Origin: Eubacterium plexicaudatum ASF492
Lineage (GTDB): Bacteria > Bacillota > Clostridia > Lachnospirales > Lachnospiraceae
Reading direction: 5' to 3'
Length of the DNA: 64,000 nt
Assembly: GCF_000364225.2 (NCBI RefSeq)
Contig: NZ_AQFT02000001.1
Span: 1,860,001-1,924,000, forward strand
Positions 18,095 to 28,396 of this stretch are shown in pieces. The notes under the pieces are model-generated. The model saw nothing but the letters and a program-made list of their open reading frames with translations, had not been told where the DNA came from and searched no databases. Numbering within the stretch: the stretch's first letter is position 1; each line of letters starts with the position of its first letter. A program made the translations under genes and the position numbers.

Positions 18095-19379
18095 TCCCCT
18101 CCAAGTAATTTCTTCACAATCTTTTGCGTATCAAATACCTCAATATCATCCGGTACATTCTGTCCATACGTCGCATAAGACAAATCTGCTCCCGAATATA
18201 AATGGATATTTAACAGGTTGCCGTAACATGAGGTCTCATCCAGCTTGGTAAAGATCAGCCTGTAGTCTGCAAACGTACGGTAAATATTACACATATCCTG
18301 CAGATCACGATATTTGGTAGTTGCGCTTAAGACCAGATATACCTCCGTCTTATTACCGACAGAAAGCCCGCCAATCAGTTTCTTCACATCCTCACACTGT
18401 GCGGCATTTTTATGCGAAAACCCGGCGGTATCGACAAGTATCAGATCATATTCCGATAAATTACGAATTGCATCCTGAATTTCTTCGGATGAATAGACAA
18501 TCGTTAAAGGCATATCCAGAATATTTGCATAAGTACGCAGCTGTTCGGTTGCCGCAATACGGTAAGTGTCAGCTGTCAGAAACGCCACTTTTTTCCCCTC
18601 ATCTACTTTATAACGCGATGCAACCTTTGCAATTGTCGTTGTCTTTCCTACGCCGGTAGGTCCGATAAAAAAGCAACGGTCGGTTTGGATCCCTGAAATT
18701 CGATTGGCTTTGGCTGTCCGAATTTTAATACCAGCTTCTGGTAAATATGCGATAGTATATAATCAATATTACTGCCTTTATTCGATATTTTTTCCAGTTC
18801 GTCTAAAATCTGGTTGGCATATTTTTCATCCACTTCATTATCAAGCAATGTCTGATAGAGCATTTTTACAAAAGAAAATCCTTCCTGTGCATGATCATTT
18901 GCACCGCCCATGCCATCCTCCTGATTTTTCTTTTCCGCAGAAATACGGTCTTCCAAAAGACTCTGCAAACTGTCCAGACGCTCTTCAATTGCACTGGAAG
19001 AGGTCTGCTGCTGCACATGCTCCACTGCGTCTTCCTGCTGCCGGATCTGTTTTATCACCCGGCCCGCTTTCTCGTCCGGTCTGTTTACAGAAGCAGCCGG
19101 AATCCGTATATTTTCATCCGCAGCCAGATTAATGCTTTCCGGCTTTTTCATCTGTTGCATTTGCGCAACGGCTTCTGTATGTGCATACGGATTAATTTTA
19201 TCCGACTCGTTTTCTTCAAGCGCGGCGGTTACTTCATATAAAATCCCTTTTAAAGCTCGAAAAACGCCTTTGGGCTTTACTGTCTTTACACTCATAATGA
19301 CGACATCCGGCCCCATTTCTTTTTTTGCTTTTTCGATCGCCTCGCTCTCAGTCTTCCCCTGAAATTTATTTATTGTCAT
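18091..19379 (-). CDS. flhF: SRP-like GTPase FlhF (frameshifted)
   Basis: The N-terminal B domain and helical region (MTINKFQGKTESEAIEKAKKEMG to SKPTVAF) are in one frame, and the G domain from the P-loop on (GPTGVGKTTTIAKVA, FLTADTYRIAATEQL, LVDTAGFSHKN, TKLDETSCYG) in another. One base lost in the run 18667-18672 explains the break, exactly before the P-loop. Restored length 429. FlhF places the flagellum at the cell surface. Confidence 0.93.
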
Positions 19380-21413
19380 TTATGCTGTCACCATCCCTAC
19401 TGACTGTAATTCAACATTCGAATCTATCTCATTGTAAGACACAACAATCAGATCTTTAAAATATTCTTCCGTCATCTTCTTAAAATACATACGCACAATC
19501 GGTGAGGTGACGATGATCGGATTCTTGCCAAGATTTTCCAGCTTTGCAATTTCTGTCTCCACAGATGCCATAATCAGCTTTGTGCGCTCCGGATCGATTG
19601 TTAAATATGCACCCTGTTCCGTCTGTTTTACCGATGACATAATTTCCTGTTCCACATTTGGATCCAACGTAACCACACTGGTTGCTTCGTTTGGCATAAA
19701 GTAGCGACTTGAAATCGCTCGCTTCAATGCCTGTCTCGTATACTCGGTCAGTACATCGGTATCTCTGGTCGTCACCGCATGATCTGCCAGTGTTTCAAAA
19801 ATCGTAAGCAAATCGCGGATAGAAATACCTTCCGAAAGTAAATTCTGCAGCACTTTTTGAATCTCGCCAATGCCAAGCAGCTTTGGAACGAGATCTTCGA
19901 CAAGTACCGGATTGGTTTCTTTTACGTTGTCGATCAGGTTCTGTACATCCTGCCTTGTCAGAAGTTCCGCAATATGGCTGCGGATAATTTCCGTTAAATG
20001 CGTGGCTATAATAGAAGGCGGATCCACGACCGTATAGCCGAGACTTTCCGCACGTTCCCTCTGACTTTCCGTAATCCAGATGGCCGGCAAATGAAACGAT
20101 GGCTCAAACGTCGGAATACCGGTAATCTCTTCTTCCACATATCCCGGATTCATCGCCATGTAATGGTCAAACAAAATCTCTCCTTCCGTGATCTGAATTC
20201 CTTTGATTTTGATAATGTACTGATTCGGATTCAGCTGAATATTATCACGCAGACGAATAATCGGAACGACCGTACCAAGCTCTAACGCGATCTGCCTTCT
20301 GATCATAACGACACGATCCAACAAATCCCCGCCTTGGTTCACATCCGCAAGCGGAATAATGCCATAGCCAAATTCCAGCTCGATCGGATCGACCTGTAGC
20401 AAAGAAACTACATTTTCCGGCTTTCGAATCTCTTCCGCCTCTTCCTCTGCCTGCGTGGATTCTTCTTCAATCGCCTCCACCGCCATGCTGTGGTCCATAC
20501 TGCGGCCGACAATAATATATACAAGTCCGAAAGCAATGAAAAGCACCGTATTCAGCGGCGTTGTAATTCCCAGAAAGGCAAGTGTCATACCAACCAGGTA
20601 CAATACTTTCGGAATACCAAACAACTGCGATACAAGGATATCGCTAAAATCAGCTTCTTTGGAAGCTTTCGTAACCAGAATACCGGTTGCCAGTGAAATC
20701 ATCAGCGACGGAAGCTGAGAGGCAAGTCCGTCACCAATCGTTAAAATACCATATTTTTGCAGCGCTTCCACCGCTTCCAGTCCTTCACGCGTCATACCCA
20801 TAACGGTACCGCCAATCAGATTGACAAATGTAATTAAAAGTCCTGCGGATGCATCACCTTTTACATACTTCGTAGCACCGTCCATAGAACCGAAAAACGC
20901 AGATTCCATCTGAATTTTATCCCGTCGGTTTCTTGCTTCTCTGTCATCAATCGCGCCCGTATTTAAATCCGCGTCAATGGCCATCTGTTTACCTGGCATA
21001 GCATCCAAGGTAAAACGTGCGGTTACTTCGGATACACGCTCGGAACCTTTATTAATAACTACGAACTGGATAATAACCAGAATAATAAAGACAATTGTTC
21101 CAATGATAATATCATCGCCGCCAACAAATGCGCCAAATGTTGCAACGACATTTCCCGGATCACCGGTACCAAGAATCAATCGCGTAGAAGAAACGTTCAG
21201 CGAGATTCTGAAAATTGTCGTAAACAACAGAAGTGTCGGGAAAAACGACATATCCAGCACTTCCTGCACAAACAGACAATTAAACAACACAACAAGCGCT
21301 ATGGATATATTAAGCGCCAGCATAACGTCCAGCAGCTGACTCGGGATTGGCTTAATAAAGAATATAATTGCCGCCAAAAGATACAGAGCAACGCCGATAT
21401 CCGATTTCTTCAT
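19380..21413 (-). CDS. flhA: Flagellar export gate protein FlhA
   Basis: About 677 residues: eight membrane helices in the first half, the conserved FHIPEP-type loop (RFTLDAMPGKQMAIDADLN) and the large cytoplasmic domain. The likely start is the ATG at 21413 (MKKSDIGVALYLLAA); a GTG five codons upstream (21428) is possible and has a GGAAAGG just before it. A 267-base gap separates it from flhB; I see no gene there. Confidence 0.95.
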   Translation of the reverse strand: MKKSDIGVALYLLAAIIFFIKPIPSQLLDVMLALNISIALVVLFNCLFVQEVLDMSFFPTLLLFTTIFRISLNVSSTRLILGTGDPGNVVATFGAFVGGDDIIIGTIVFIILVIIQFVVINKGSERVSEVTARFTLDAMPGKQMAIDADLNTGAIDDREARNRRDKIQMESAFFGSMDGATKYVKGDASAGLLITFVNLIGGTVMGMTREGLEAVEALQKYGILTIGDGLASQLPSLMISLATGILVTKASKEADFSDILVSQLFGIPKVLYLVGMTLAFLGITTPLNTVLFIAFGLVYIIVGRSMDHSMAVEAIEEESTQAEEEAEEIRKPENVVSLLQVDPIELEFGYGIIPLADVNQGGDLLDRVVMIRRQIALELGTVVPIIRLRDNIQLNPNQYIIKIKGIQITEGEILFDHYMAMNPGYVEEEITGIPTFEPSFHLPAIWITESQRERAESLGYTVVDPPSIIATHLTEIIRSHIAELLTRQDVQNLIDNVKETNPVLVEDLVPKLLGIGEIQKVLQNLLSEGISIRDLLTIFETLADHAVTTRDTDVLTEYTRQALKRAISSRYFMPNEATSVVTLDPNVEQEIMSSVKQTEQGAYLTIDPERTKLIMASVETEIAKLENLGKNPIIVTSPIVRMYFKKMTEEYFKDLIVVSYNEIDSNVELQSVGMVTA

Positions 21414-21680
21414 TTCTGACCATCCCACCTTTCCTTCGTATTTTTTCTATCCTGATTCCAATCGCTGTTTCCAGCTATTATGTATTCCTTCATACTTACA
21501 AGACCAACCTCTGTCCATTTATTAAAATTTCTCTTAATAAACACTATATTTCAAATATATTTTCCAATATATCATCGTACTCTTTTTCAGCAGTTTTCAT
21601 TCTATAAACTGAGAATTTTTTCAAACACGCTCTGGCGTCACTTATTTTTATGTTTTTTCGTTTTGTTTATTTCATTCGTA

Positions 21681-22806
21681 CTACAGCTTATTTTTTAAAC
21701 GATATACCGCAGCCAGTATTTCCGCCACCGTCTGATATAATTCCGGTGGAATTTCCTCTCCAATTTCCACATTTGCATAAAGCATCCGTGCCAGCGGCTT
21801 ATTTTCCACTATTTCCACCTTCGCTTCTTTCGCTTTTCTTTAATTTGAAGCGCCAGATAATCCGTACCTTTTGCAAGTACAATCGGTGCCTCCGCCTCCT
21901 GCGCGTCGTATTTCAGAGCGACCGCATAATGCGTCGGGTTCGTAATAACTACGTCTGCCCGCGGCACGTCCTGCATCATACGTCTTTGGGACGCTTCCCT
22001 CATCTTGGCCTTCTGCTTACCTTTGACCTGCGGATCACCCTCCGCATTTTTATACTCATCTTTCACTTCCTGTTTGGTCATTTTCATATCATCTTTAAAT
22101 TTCCACTTCTGATAAATATAATCTGCAATACCTATAATAAAATAGGCCATAGAAATTTTCATACCTGCATTGATAATAACCGAACCAATGTACATAATCG
22201 CCTGAACCAATGACATATCGTATAACAGCAGAAGATTTTTGGAATCATCCACGATTGCCGAATAAGCAATCCATACGATCAAAATAATTTTGATAAAGGC
22301 TTTCAGTAATTCAACCAAAGAATCTTTTGAAAAAAACGTTTAAATCCACTGATCGGATTAAACTTTTTAAAATCAGGTCGCAATGGCTTTGTCGTAATTT
22401 TCCATTTTACCTGAAGAACATTTACTACAAACATGACAAAACAGCCTGCGGCAAAAAACGGTATTACCATATCGAACGCATCCATCAGCGCCTGCCGCAC
22501 AAGCTTCGACGCAAACACAGCCGACACCCCTTTGCTGCTGTCATCCAAAAATTCCGGAATCCGGTTGTAAAACGTTTCAAACAGACCAAGCATTCCTCCG
22601 CCGAGATTTGACATCGTAATCTGAAGCAATATAAACAGCAACAGCAAACCTGCCGCATTATCCAATTCTTTACTTTTCGCAACCTTACCGTCATTTCGTG
22701 CATCCGACAGTTTTTTCGCGGTAGGCTCTTCTGTCTTTTCCCCGCCTTCTCCGTCTTTTGCAAACCACTGCAGTTCCGGAGGCATATGCCAATCTTTTTT
22801 ATTCAC
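21681..22806 (-). CDS. flhB: Flagellar export switch protein FlhB (two frameshifts)
   Basis: Three frames compose it: N-terminal part with helices to [10 protein letters not shown]; middle part with the autocleavage motif NPTH ([15 protein letters not shown]); and C-terminal tail [33 protein letters not shown] to 21681. One-base losses at 22330-22336 and 21834-21837 account for both breaks; restored length 375. FlhB switches export from hook to filament substrates by cleavage at NPTH. The start overlaps fliR by eight bases. Confidence 0.93.
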
Positions 22807-23587
22807 TTACATACATCCCTTTTATCATATACACAACAAGCCGTTTCATTTCCTGTGCAATATTATCTGCCACGGAATCCAGCAGCATAAATGCCAGAAA
22901 TAAAATTGAAAGTCCTACCAGAACTTTTATCTGTATTCCGACAGAAAACATATTCATCTGCGGCGACACTTTTGCCAAAATGCCAAGTACACAGTTTACG
23001 AGCATCATGCAGGCAAATACCGGCAATGTGATGCGAAATCCTATCATCACCAAAGCGGACATATAGCTGGCGATTCCTTCCAGCAAATGATCCCACTGAA
23101 ACACCTGACGATTGATCGGCAGCAGCTGATACGACTCACAAACCGCGCGAATGACATAATGGTACATATTTGAAGCAAGCAGCATCAACATTACCATATA
23201 GTTATACAAATTACCGGTAATACTCTCATTCATCATCGTCATCGGGTTGAATTCCTGCGCCATGGAAAGCCCGATCTGCATATCAATTAACGAACCCGCG
23301 AACAAAACAATAGAATTACAGATACTGGCTGAATAACCTATCAGCAAGCCCGTAATTCCTTCCTTGATCACAATAACTCCATATTCCATTATACCTGTGT
23401 AAGCAAGGTTCTGCTCTGGCAAAACACCTGTCAGCATAATTGCAATACAGCCTGCCACTCCTATTTTTGTTTTCGTCGGAACACCTTTCGTGTTAAAAAA
23501 AGGCGCTGCAAAAATACATGCCGCAATCCGAACAAGCACTAAAAGGAAATATTCAAATGTCTGTAATGAGTACGTCGCATTGAACAT
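22799..23587 (-). CDS. fliR: Flagellar export gate protein FliR
   Basis: 262 residues, six hydrophobic segments and the conserved stretch GLSMAQEFNPM. Part of the FliPQR core of the type III export gate in the inner membrane. Gene order fliP-fliQ-fliR-flhB is as in Bacillus. Confidence 0.95.
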   Translation of the reverse strand: MFNATYSLQTFEYFLLVLVRIAACIFAAPFFNTKGVPTKTKIGVAGCIAIMLTGVLPEQNLAYTGIMEYGVIVIKEGITGLLIGYSASICNSIVLFAGSLIDMQIGLSMAQEFNPMTMMNESITGNLYNYMVMLMLLASNMYHYVIRAVCESYQLLPINRQVFQWDHLLEGIASYMSALVMIGFRITLPVFACMMLVNCVLGILAKVSPQMNMFSVGIQIKVLVGLSILFLAFMLLDSVADNIAQEMKRLVVYMIKGMYVSE

Positions 23588-23605
23588 GATATATTCCTAT
23601 CTTAA

Positions 23606-23875
23606 TTACACATACAAGCTGAAATTAGACCATAACTTAACCATAAAGCCGGACATATTGTTGAGCATCCAGGCGCCAATCAGCAACATTATGGCAAACA
23701 TCGCCAGAACTTTCGGTACAAACGTAAGCGTCTGTTCCTGAATGGATGTCACCGTCTGAAAAATACTGACGATCAGACCGATAATCATTGAAGTAAGCAG
23801 CAACGGCGCCGCAGTCAGTATAATTGTATAAATCGCTTCTCTGGAAATATCCATAACCTGTCCTTCGGTAAGCAT
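23606..23875 (-). CDS. fliQ: Flagellar export gate protein FliQ
   Basis: 89 residues, two membrane helices (IYTIILTAAPLLLTSMIIGLIVSIFQ; KVLAMFAIMLLIGAWMLNNM) joined by the conserved QEQTLTFVPK loop. Normal length. Confidence 0.95.
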   Translation of the reverse strand: MLTEGQVMDISREAIYTIILTAAPLLLTSMIIGLIVSIFQTVTSIQEQTLTFVPKVLAMFAIMLLIGAWMLNNMSGFMVKLWSNFSLYV

Positions 23876-23945
23876 ATTTTCGTCCTCCTTATTCCTATTG
23901 TACAGCCATAACTATTTCCTGTCTGCTCTTTCGCACATCAGACCG

Positions 23946-24779
23946 TCATTGAAACGTCCTGAACAGTTGCTCAATGACCAGATTCCATCCGTCCGCCAAT
24001 ACAAACAATAATATTTTAAACGGCATGGAAATTGTCGTCGGCGGCAGCATCATCATACCCATAGACATTAATACGGACGATACAACCATATCAATTACGA
24101 TAAATGGAATATAAATAATAAATCCAATAATAAAAGCCCTGCGCAGCTCACTGATAATAAAACTTGGAATCAACACGGTCATTGGAATATCTTCATTGGA
24201 TTCATAAGTAACACCCGCAATCTCACAGAACATATTTACATCTCTTTCCTGTGTCTGCGACATAAACTCTCGAAACGGTTTTTCCGCTCGTTCAATCGCA
24301 GTCTCAAGCGTGATTTCACCTTTATCCAAAGGTTTGATCGCCTGTTCATTGACCTGCGAAAATGTCGGTGACATAATAAATGCCGTCAGAAAAAGTGCAA
24401 GTCCCGTCATAACCTGATTTGGCGGCGTTGACTGCGTCCCCAGTGCGGTTCTGACAAAGTGCAGCACAACAATAATCCTGGTATACGAAGTCAGCATAAC
24501 CATAATAGATGGTGCTAAAGATAAAACGGTAAGCACAATCAGCATTCGAATCGGGGCTGATATTCCGCCTTCTTCATTTGGCCAGCTAATCCAAAGGCCA
24601 TCATTATAATCTGGTGTTGGTTCCTCCTGAGTTACTGCAGAATCAAAATTATCAAGATTATCTCCTGACGACGCATATACCTGCCCACGGGCACAAAACA
24701 CCAGACAAATGGTAAGCGCCATTATGGTCAGCATAAATGACGCCATGCAATATATTTTCTTTCCTGTACTCATTCTCAC
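23946..24779 (-). CDS. fliP: Flagellar export gate protein FliP
   Basis: 277 residues. Signal-type N-terminal helix, then LTVLSLAPSIMVMLTSYTRIIVVL, TPPNQVMTGLALFLTAF and the C-terminal IDMVVSSVLMSMGMMMLPP signature. FliP assembles the pentameric gate with FliQ and FliR. It lies eight bases after fliO. Confidence 0.96.
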   Translation of the reverse strand: MRMSTGKKIYCMASFMLTIMALTICLVFCARGQVYASSGDNLDNFDSAVTQEEPTPDYNDGLWISWPNEEGGISAPIRMLIVLTVLSLAPSIMVMLTSYTRIIVVLHFVRTALGTQSTPPNQVMTGLALFLTAFIMSPTFSQVNEQAIKPLDKGEITLETAIERAEKPFREFMSQTQERDVNMFCEIAGVTYESNEDIPMTVLIPSFIISELRRAFIIGFIIYIPFIVIDMVVSSVLMSMGMMMLPPTTISMPFKILLFVLADGWNLVIEQLFRTFQ

Positions 24780-24787
24780 AATCTGCC

Positions 24788-25180
24788 TTATTTTTTTGGA
24801 AGATGATGTTTTACTTTATCAAGAATGTCATGGAAGCTCTCAGCCATGTCTATCTTTTGCCCTGTCGAATCTGCAGTAACCGACTCAAGACGATCCGGCG
24901 GAATCTCCGCCAGCTTTTCGATATGATCTTTACTCACTGCTATAACAAGGTATACATCTCCTGCTTTGATAATCTGTATGTATCCGTTTACCGAAACTTT
25001 CAGCGTCTCAATAATCTTAAGATTCTGATTATGCAGCTGTCCCTGCTGATACTTTGCAATCCAGCGTGTTGTCAGTAAAGTAAGCAGCAAAACAAGAACA
25101 AACAACACCAGAACCCATAACAGCTGTCCCAAACTGTGCAGCATGGAAACAGCCGAAGCTGTAACCAGCATATTAACCAA
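24788..25180 (-). CDS. fliO: Flagellar biosynthesis protein FliO/FliZ
   Basis: 130 residues; one strong membrane helix (GQLLWVLVLFVLVLLLTLL) followed by a cytoplasmic domain with the family pattern LKIIETLKVSVNGYIQIIKAGDVYLVIAVSKDHIEKL. It assists FliP assembly. Overlaps cheY by eight bases. Confidence 0.88.
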   Translation of the reverse strand: MVNMLVTASAVSMLHSLGQLLWVLVLFVLVLLLTLLTTRWIAKYQQGQLHNQNLKIIETLKVSVNGYIQIIKAGDVYLVIAVSKDHIEKLAEIPPDRLESVTADSTGQKIDMAESFHDILDKVKHHLPKK

Positions 25181-25535
25181 CTACTTTTTTTACGGCTTCT
25201 AATACACGCTCTGCCTGGAACGGTTTTACGATAAAATCCTTAGCGCCGGACTGAATGGCTTCAATAACCATTGCCTGCTGTCCCATCGCAGAACACATAA
25301 TGACACATGCACCTGCATCTAATTCTTTGATCGCTTTTAAAGCCTGAATTCCATCCATTTCCGGCATGGTAATATCCATTAATACGAGATCCGGCTTTGT
25401 TTCATTATATTTTTCAACAGCCTTCACACCATTTTCAGCTTCTCCGGCAATCTCGTATCCATTTTTAGACAAGATGTCTTTGATCATCATTCTCATAAAT
25501 GCCGCGTCATCACAAATTAAAACTTTCTTTGCCAT
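25173..25535 (-). CDS. cheY: Chemotaxis response regulator CheY
   Basis: 120 residues, a single receiver domain. Acidic pocket Asp9/Asp10, phospho-acceptor Asp54 (LMDITMPEMDG), Ser82 and Lys104 (DFIVKPF). Located between fliY and fliO as in the Bacillus operon; its targets FliM and FliY are encoded just upstream. Confidence 0.95.
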   Translation of the reverse strand: MAKKVLICDDAAFMRMMIKDILSKNGYEIAGEAENGVKAVEKYNETKPDLVLMDITMPEMDGIQALKAIKELDAGACVIMCSAMGQQAMVIEAIQSGAKDFIVKPFQAERVLEAVKKVVG

Positions 25536-25629
25536 AATTATACATTCTCCCTTATTCTTCTAATATAATTGTATTTCTCTTTTCAGAGATGCTTTACCTA
25601 TTATAACATAAAACAATGAGTATTAGCAA

Positions 25630-26808
25630 TTATTTTATAATTTCTGTAATTCTTACACCGAAGCTTTCTTCAATGACTACAACTTCACCTTTTGCCACAT
25701 ATTTTCCATTTACAAGAATATCAATCGGCTCACCGGCAATTTTATCCAATTCAATAATAGTACCCGGTGCAAAATCAAGAATTTCCTGAATGGACTTTGT
25801 CGTACGGCCTAATTCTACCGTTACCTCCAACGGTACGTCCATAATCAGGTCAATATTTTCTTTCGCAAAAATTTCCGAATTAAAATCACCGGAAAAACTC
25901 TGGAACTGTGCCTGCTGTACATTGATCGGCTGCATCATCGGCTGCTGATACATTGGCTGCTGCATCATCGGCTGCCCCTGCATCATTGGCTGCTGCATCA
26001 TCGGCTGCCCCTGCATCATTGGCTGCTGCATCATCGGCTGTCCCTGCATCATTGGCTGTTGCGGTGGTGCGGCAGCAGGCTGCGGCGCTGCCTGTTGCGG
26101 CGGTGTAGCCTCCTCCAGATCTTTTGACATATTTGACTTGATGCTCTCACACATCTCTCTTGCAAACGAAATCGGATACAGCTGCATAATTGTGCTGTCT
26201 ACCAAATCGCCGATTTCCATTTTAAATGAAATTTTTATAAAATCTCCGGTTAAAAACTCGTCAATCTCTTTTTCATCCAGACTGTCGGTCAAATCAATCA
26301 GGTTCGCTTCCGGCGGACTGATATCAATCGTTTTATCCAGCATGGAAGAAAGCGAAGTGGCTGCCGAACCCATCATCTGATTCATCGCTTCACTAATCGC
26401 GCTCAAATGAAGTTCTCCCAGCTCTACTTCCGTATTCGTGCCATCACCACCCATCATCAGGTCGGTAATCACTTTCACGTCCTGCTCTTTTAAAACCAAT
26501 AGATTGCTGCCATCCAAACCTACCGTATAAGCAATTCGAATAAATACGCACGGCCTTTCATACTGGCTTACGATATCATCCCATTTTGCCATAGATACAA
26601 CCGGAGTCGATATGTCTACCTTATGATTTACGAGCGAAAACAAGGTTGTCGCTGCCGTACCCATACTGATATTGGCTATTTCACCGATCGTATCACATTC
26701 ATCAGCAGTAATCTGTTCGGCTCCTGAAGCGGCTGTCTCAGCACCTGCCGCATCTCCGCCATTCTGAAGAAGCGCTGTGATCTCTTCCTGTGACAATACT
26801 CCATCCAT
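25630..26808 (-). CDS. fliY: Motor switch phosphatase FliY (FliN type)
   Basis: 392 residues. N-terminal CheY-P binding peptide (MDGVLSQEEITALLQ), a CheC-like domain with two phosphatase helices (IGEIANISMGTAATT and AISEAMNQMMGSAATS), a Pro/Met/Gln linker made of repeats of MQGQPMMQQP, and the C-terminal SpoA/FliN domain (DVPLEVTVELGRTTKSIQEIL). It forms the C-ring and hydrolyses CheY-P. The linker is encoded by a 33-base tandem repeat at about 25930-26060. Confidence 0.95.
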   Translation of the reverse strand: MDGVLSQEEITALLQNGGDAAGAETAASGAEQITADECDTIGEIANISMGTAATTLFSLVNHKVDISTPVVSMAKWDDIVSQYERPCVFIRIAYTVGLDGSNLLVLKEQDVKVITDLMMGGDGTNTEVELGELHLSAISEAMNQMMGSAATSLSSMLDKTIDISPPEANLIDLTDSLDEKEIDEFLTGDFIKISFKMEIGDLVDSTIMQLYPISFAREMCESIKSNMSKDLEEATPPQQAAPQPAAAPPQQPMMQGQPMMQQPMMQGQPMMQQPMMQGQPMMQQPMYQQPMMQPINVQQAQFQSFSGDFNSEIFAKENIDLIMDVPLEVTVELGRTTKSIQEILDFAPGTIIELDKIAGEPIDILVNGKYVAKGEVVVIEESFGVRITEIIK

Positions 26809-26816
26809 AATTTACT

Positions 26817-27794
26817 CTATTCCTCTCTTATAATTGACGTTACTCTGACTGCATAATTATCGCTTGATACACCAGGCAGTGCCGTAAACTTCCTCATGCT
26901 TCCAACGTAAATACTCAGTTCATCTTCCACTTTTGTATCCAACCGAATAATATCACCTACCCGCAACCCTGTAAAATCGCTGACAGAAAAAGAACTTGTG
27001 CCTAAAACCGCTTTGACAGGTATCGGAGCTTTTTCCAACAGATTTTCCACCATATTGCTGTAGGAAATCTCTTCTTTTTCCTGCTGACTGGAATACCAGA
27101 ACTTTGTATTCAGCTTATCCATGACCAGATCAAGTGTAATATAAGGAAGACATACGTTCATCAGTCCTTCTACTTCACCAATCTTAATATTGATTGTTAC
27201 AATTGCAATCATTTCACTTGGAGAAATGATCTGTGCAAACTGTGAATTTGTCTCAATACGCTCCAGGCGCGGAGATAATTCCACAACGTTTTTCCACGGC
27301 TCCCGCAACAGGTTTACACAAACAGTCAGCAATCTTTCTATAATCAAAAGTTCAATTTCCGAAAATTCTCTTGCCTTTGCCAAAGGTTCTCCCAAACCTC
27401 CCAGCATCCTGTCTACCATAGCATAGCCGATATTCGTCGCCATTTCCAGCAGAATATTTCCTTTTAGCGGCGCGAAATTAATCACCCCTAAGAGCATTGG
27501 ATTCGAAAGCGAATTCGCAAATTCCGAATAGGTAACCGCCTCCGAGTTGACTACCTCTACCTGAATATTTTTTCGCAAATATACCGGCAGATTGGTAGAT
27601 AACAGACGCCCGTAATGTTCAAAAATAATTTCCAGCGTCCGAAGATGCTCTTTTGAAAATTTCGAAGGTCTTGCAAAATCATAATTCTTGACTGGTTTTT
27701 CTTCTACATCCTTCATTTCATCTACATCGACCTCGCCACTGCTGAGCGCCTTAAGTAGATTATCTATCTCGCTTTGAGACAGAACATCAGCCAT
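26817..27794 (-). CDS. fliM: Flagellar motor switch protein FliM
   Basis: Start at ATG 27794 (MADVLSQSEIDNLLKALSSG) with GGTGG upstream; the ORF start 12 bases earlier lacks support. About 325 residues: CheY-P binding N-terminus, middle domain with the GGLG loop (DRMLGGLGEPLAKA), and C-terminal SpoA domain (GLRVGDIIRLDT). C-ring component between FliG and FliY. Confidence 0.96.
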   Translation of the reverse strand: MADVLSQSEIDNLLKALSSGEVDVDEMKDVEEKPVKNYDFARPSKFSKEHLRTLEIIFEHYGRLLSTNLPVYLRKNIQVEVVNSEAVTYSEFANSLSNPMLLGVINFAPLKGNILLEMATNIGYAMVDRMLGGLGEPLAKAREFSEIELLIIERLLTVCVNLLREPWKNVVELSPRLERIETNSQFAQIISPSEMIAIVTINIKIGEVEGLMNVCLPYITLDLVMDKLNTKFWYSSQQEKEEISYSNMVENLLEKAPIPVKAVLGTSSFSVSDFTGLRVGDIIRLDTKVEDELSIYVGSMRKFTALPGVSSDNYAVRVTSIIREE

Positions 27795-27832
27795 GAATCT
27801 CACCACCTGTCATTTGTTTTTGTTGTACTGTT

Positions 27833-28387
27833 TTACTGATAATTTGTTTCCGAGAAGTTTACCGCTATAATAAAGTCCGAATCAAAAAGCTCCTGCATCT
27901 GCTCCAACATCTCACTTCTTACTTCTTCCTGTCCTTCCGGTGTACGAATTTCATCGTATGTATACTTGAGGAATGTATTTGTAGCGATTTCCCGAAGCAG
28001 CACTTCTCTGCCGTTGCCGTCAATCTGCGGTCTTTTCGTTTCATAATCACTGTCTTTTATATCCATCGTTACAGATACTTTTGTTACCACATAATGGTCT
28101 TCCTTCTTGCCTTCGCTGTCCACACTCGGTTTTAAGGTAAACGTTTGTACGTCGTCTCCCGTAAGTGTTACAACCTCTGTCTGGTCGATCGGGATTGTAT
28201 TCGCATTATACACTTTTCCGCTTTCCAGCTCCAGCTTGATTGCACTGCATACTTCCGTAATCAGCTTGTTTGACTGCTTGGCAGTCGGTACAAGCGTAAT
28301 CATAATTACTGCAGAAAGCACTACATTAACAAACACAAGTGCCATAATCAATACAGACATTAAATTCTTCTTCATCTGTTCTACCAT
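27833..28387 (-). CDS. fliL: Flagellar basal-body protein FliL
   Basis: 184 residues: short cytoplasmic start, one membrane helix (LMSVLIMALVFVNVVLSAVIMITLV) and an extracellular domain. Some uncertainty between the ATG at 28387 and 28375 (MKKNLMSV). It supports the stator; motB lies 9 bases upstream. Confidence 0.85.
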   Translation of the reverse strand: MVEQMKKNLMSVLIMALVFVNVVLSAVIMITLVPTAKQSNKLITEVCSAIKLELESGKVYNANTIPIDQTEVVTLTGDDVQTFTLKPSVDSEGKKEDHYVVTKVSVTMDIKDSDYETKRPQIDGNGREVLLREIATNTFLKYTYDEIRTPEGQEEVRSEMLEQMQELFDSDFIIAVNFSETNYQ

Positions 28388-28396
28388 CCTTTACCT

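Noticed and set aside
21414-21680. Small gene between flhB and flhA
   Set aside because: Only an 18-codon frame without ribosome site was found.
25930-26060. CRISPR-like array
   Set aside because: The repeats are contiguous, in frame and encode the fliY linker; no unique spacers.
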